Of a DNA stretch of 64,000 nt, positions 60,901 to 64,000 are shown one piece after another. The stretch lies in assembly GCF_001632365.1 (NCBI RefSeq), contig NW_024468511.1, forward strand, positions 1,440,899 to 1,504,898, given 5' to 3'. Position numbers and translations under genes: made by a program. Under the pieces are notes generated by a model. The model was given only the letters and a program-made list of their open reading frames with translations. It was not told where the DNA came from and did not search any database. The stretch comes from Laetiporus sulphureus 93-53 (Eukaryota; Basidiomycota; Agaricomycetes; Polyporales; Laetiporaceae). Position 1 is the stretch's first letter. Each line of letters begins with the position of its first letter.

Positions 60901-63258
60901 TCAATCGAAGGCTAAATCGACGCTCTGACTGCGGCCAGAGCGACTCTTGCGGGAGATTGGCTTTGGAGTCGAGGCAGAGGAGTACTCGGAGGAATGAGAG
61001 GAGGGGGGATAGGATGAGCGCCATGACGTCGAACGCGCTGCTGCAGGCGGCATACTGCCCGCCCGCAACTTCCGCCGGCGATCATCCAGAGAACGACTTC
61101 GATGTCTAGCAGATGGACGCGAGAACGTGGAACGGTGCTCCACGTTCAATCCCTCGTCCCACTGCGTGTCTTCGTCTTCGACGATGGACTCGGCATCGAT
61201 CTCCGCTAGTACAGCATCCTGCATGCCATTGAAGGCTTCTCCGCCCTGACCCGAAACATCTATTGCATCGGTATTCTTGTCCCAAGGGTGCATGGAATGA
61301 TATTCAAGCTCAGACTGATCTCTCGGAGTGAGCAGCGCCTCTAATGGACTCACAGAGCGCGAGTCAGGTGCATGTTGCTGGGACGACCACGGTAGCTTCA
61401 TCTGCGAAGATCGGCCACGCCTCCGTTCGGACTCTTGCGAGCTGCTTGGGGTCATCAAGACGGCAGAATCATTTGGGCTAGAAGACGAGTCAGAAGAAGT
61501 GGAATTGGTGCGCAAGATGGCATTTGTGAGTGCAGAGAATGAGGGTTCCGTGGGGCGAGGGTGAGGATGGGGGTGAGGATGGATATGATGATGAATTTCA
61601 TATGGATGATGTGGGTGGCGGGAAGAGCTCCGGCTGCGGCGGGGTCTCACAGACAAGGAACGATTGCCGGAGCAAGTCGCAAGAGAGGACGAGCGAACGC
61701 TCTCTGCATCATCAATCGCTGCCGTATCTAGCTGCACGCCTGGTCGAGACCTGGATCGCGAACTCGATGCCACGCGAGGAGGTGTGCATCTAGATTCAGG
61801 AGGCGTTGCGCTATCGCCCTCTTCACCCCAGCCAATCCCCCATGCTACTTCGTCCACCATTGCAATGGTCCATCGGCTTGGCACCGAGCGTTCCAAGCAT
61901 CCCTGCAAGACGCTCTCTGCGCCACGGCCAATGCCTTTCGGCATGTCAAATACACCTATGTGAGGGAATGTAAGTTGAATGTGGATGACATGGTACATTA
62001 AAAGGCCAGTTTACTCACCGTGGAGGATTTTCATCTGTAGACGTGGGTCATAGGAGTCCACAAACGGTAATCGCCCGGTCAAGAGCGCGTACAACATCAC
62101 CCCCAGCGCCCAGATGTCCTGTGCAGGATTAGGTGAACGCGGTGCCGAAGACGATGGAAGCAGTAACTCAGGCGCCGCATAGGGTAATGAACCTGGGTTG
62201 TAGTCATAGTTCGAGGGCGTAGACTCGACGCTCGAAGATATGGGCAGTGGGCTAGAATTGCGATGGCGAGAACCACCCTCATGGCGAATCATGGATAGGT
62301 GTGACGACAGATGGCCTTGCTTTCTGTGCGGTATTCTCGAATGCGCACCCAGGCGTGTCTTGTGTACTTTGTGCACATTACTCTGGGTTTGTTCTTCGTG
62401 AATTTCGCCAATCTTGCGTGCCATTCCAAAATCAGAGATTCTACAAACACCCATCTCATCTACAAGCACGTTCTCGAGCTTCATGTCCCCGTGAACAATC
62501 CCCGCCACCTCATGCAGATACCGAAGTCCCCGTACAACTTGTCTGAACATCATCCCCGCCTCGTCTTGTGGTAGAGCCGGACGCCCATCGCGTTTGAGGA
62601 TGTCAAACAAGCTGCCCGCCGGACAGTAAAGGGTGAAGAAGTAATCTGCATTTGGTGTCCTATAGACAGAAAACAGCGGAAGAATGTGCTCGTGGCTGAG
62701 TGTGCTCCATACCGCTGCTTCACGGTCAAGGCGCTTGCGAGCCAACACAGCATCAGCTTGCTTATCAAGATCCGACCGTCTCACGATTTTGACAGCGACA
62801 GTGCCCCCTTGCGAAGACGTCGCTTGACGGATTACGGAGGACCCACCGACTGCAATTACGGGTCCCAGCTGGTAGCCAGAGATGATGTCTCCTTCGGAAT
62901 CCGAGCGAGAAGCCGCTTCGGACAAGGTCGGGCTAAATGAAGACAGAAAAATGGCCGCAGGTGACATAGATTGATCTTGAGAAAGATCACCTTGTGAGAG
63001 AGAGGGAGCGAGAGAGGACGACAACAACACTGCACCTTCTACAGGTTCAAGCCTAGAAGCGAACTTTCCATTGAGATGGCTCGAAATGGCCTCCAACTGA
63101 AGAGACAACTGCTGTTCGTGCTCTAGACCCTTGGTCAGCGCATCCTCGTCGCAATCTCTGTTGTCGAGGGTGGAATTGGGACGCATGGTTGCAACGGTCT
63201 CATCATAATCGGGTATCGGTACTCCGTGTTGCGTTGATTCAGATGCAGCAGATAGCAT
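60901..63258 (-). CDS. Serine/threonine protein kinase
   Basis: A long N-terminal region (about 125 residues, Ser/Glu-rich) leads to a kinase domain: YQLGPVIAVGGSSVIRQATS (Gly loop, degenerate), VAVKIVRRSDL (Lys), EAAVWSTLSHEHILPLFSVY, LHEVAGIVHGDMKLENVLVD (catalytic loop with HGD instead of HRD), ISDFGMARKIG (DFG), a Ser/His-rich insertion of about 60 residues in the activation segment, GSLPYAAPELLLP (APE) and DIWALGVMLYALLTGRLPF. After one intron (about 61957-62019) the domain ends CLERSVPSRWTIAMVDEVAW. The C-terminal 300 residues are Ser/Arg-rich and disordered, including a His/Pro run, ending GRSQSVDLAFD. HGD kinases lacking the Arg are often not regulated by activation-loop phosphorylation. 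CAMK-like; orthology not assigned. Confidence 0.9.
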
Positions 63259-64000
63259 TCAAAGAGCAGATGCGTTTTAGGGATGGATTGAGCGAGAAGA
63301 GGGATATATATGCGCGATCGGATGCGGATACGACCACGGAATGAGAAGTACGGGTGATGGTAAGGGGGAAAGCGGAGCAAGGGACGAGGAGCCCCGCAGC
63401 GCTTAGCAATATTAGTGCCTGCTTACGTAATGTAACCAATTTTAGCAGGTGTAGAGTTAGCGCTGAAGTCATTCAACGGCTGCTCCTGCGCAGCGCATGC
63501 AGTAATCACGTTCGAATTTGCGTCTGTATCCCACAAAACACTTGTGATAGAAACACTTCCCTCGAGTAAAGCCTTGAGTGTATTTATGTCGTCATTTTTT
63601 TTTGTTTTTTTTTTGGGGGGGGACTCTTTTTCGTCACTACCTAGTACCGGAGTCACATGTCAAATATCTAACGGGTAATATTGAGGTGACAGATACAAGT
63701 AGTTGGATGGCTACACGGTAGGCAAAAAACAGAGGAATAGGAGAACGTCGAGTTTTTGAGATTTCGTTCGAAACCATGCGAGGTTGAAGAGCGAGAGATA
63801 TCCGACGATACTGGATCTTCAAGGTGCCCTAATGATGGCTTATATTCCCTTCAGACTCAGCCGAAAAACCCCTATGATCATCGTGCCATCGATTGACTGG
63901 GACAACTTATAAGTGTACCATCTTCCGTTTGGGCTGTAACGGTACTCCTGGGTCACGTCAAAACGGCCTGCAGCCAGACTGAATCAACATGAGCCGGAGT
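63259..64000. other. Upstream region of the kinase; right edge of window
   Basis: 742 bp without a supported gene. Contains a homopolymer run, T with one G then eight G (63595-63622), and otherwise ordinary sequence. Confidence 0.4.

Noticed and set aside
63595..63622. T-rich then G-run sequence resembling telomeric or assembly-artefact sequence
   Set aside because: Too short, not repeated as TTAGGG, and flanked by ordinary sequence; a homopolymer run.

Overview
The window looks like a chromosomal segment of a filamentous basidiomycete, most likely an agaricomycete of white-rot (Polyporales-like) type; the order is an inference. The reasons are short GT..AG introns of about 45-70 nt in almost every gene, dense genes on both strands, an intron-bearing tRNA gene, and several families I know as expanded in Agaricomycetes (DUF6533 membrane proteins, DUF7918, DUF6698, Plavaka-type transposases, the proteins often labelled 'geranylgeranyl pyrophosphate synthetase', and REase/kinase-like proteins). 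All gene structures were read by eye, so exon borders are approximate unless stated.

Housekeeping genes: the 3' part of a chitin synthase (1-2149, +), coproporphyrinogen III oxidase (2421-3503, -), an MCT-type MFS transporter (3976-5602, -), tRNA-Asn with a 30-nt intron (6899-7002, -), ATP synthase subunit f (7422-7895, +), a small one-TM Cys-rich protein (9240-10302, -), a divergent pair GPI16/PIG-T (11481-13453, -) and AFG2/Drg1 AAA ATPase (14022-17093, +), a quinone-oxidoreductase-like MDR enzyme (34237-35257, -), proteasome subunit beta-6 (46043-47066, -), a phospholipase-D-like HKD protein (53688-56254, -), ROT1 (58743-60029, +) and a Ser/Thr kinase (60901-63258, -). An aldo/keto reductase relic lies at 56681-57620 (-).

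Accessory region 1 (17.5-28.8 kb): a DUF7918 gene is split by an 8,783-bp DNA transposon. Its ends can be placed at 19143 and 27925 because they form a 15/16 inverted terminal repeat, are flanked by a 2-bp duplication (TC), and a duplicated copy of the target about 370 bp downstream preserves the empty site. The element encodes a Plavaka-type transposase and two divergent passenger genes: an ORF of unknown function and a DUF6698 gene. Arrays of about 30-bp repeats lie just inside both ends. The transposon's last three bases supply an in-frame ATG to the orphaned 3' half of the host gene.

Accessory region 2 (39.6-52.7 kb): four paralogues sit in two same-strand pairs pointing towards each other, separated by about 6.5 kb that includes the proteasome gene. 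I read them as a divergent DXO/Rai1-like (decapping nuclease) family with Arg/Gly-rich N termini. Each copy has lost a different part of the DXO catalytic signature. This array is the most interesting candidate for an undescribed system here. A REase/kinase-like gene (32182-33964), a DUF6533 membrane protein (36126-37615) and an orphan expanded-family gene (38506-39318) lie just upstream.
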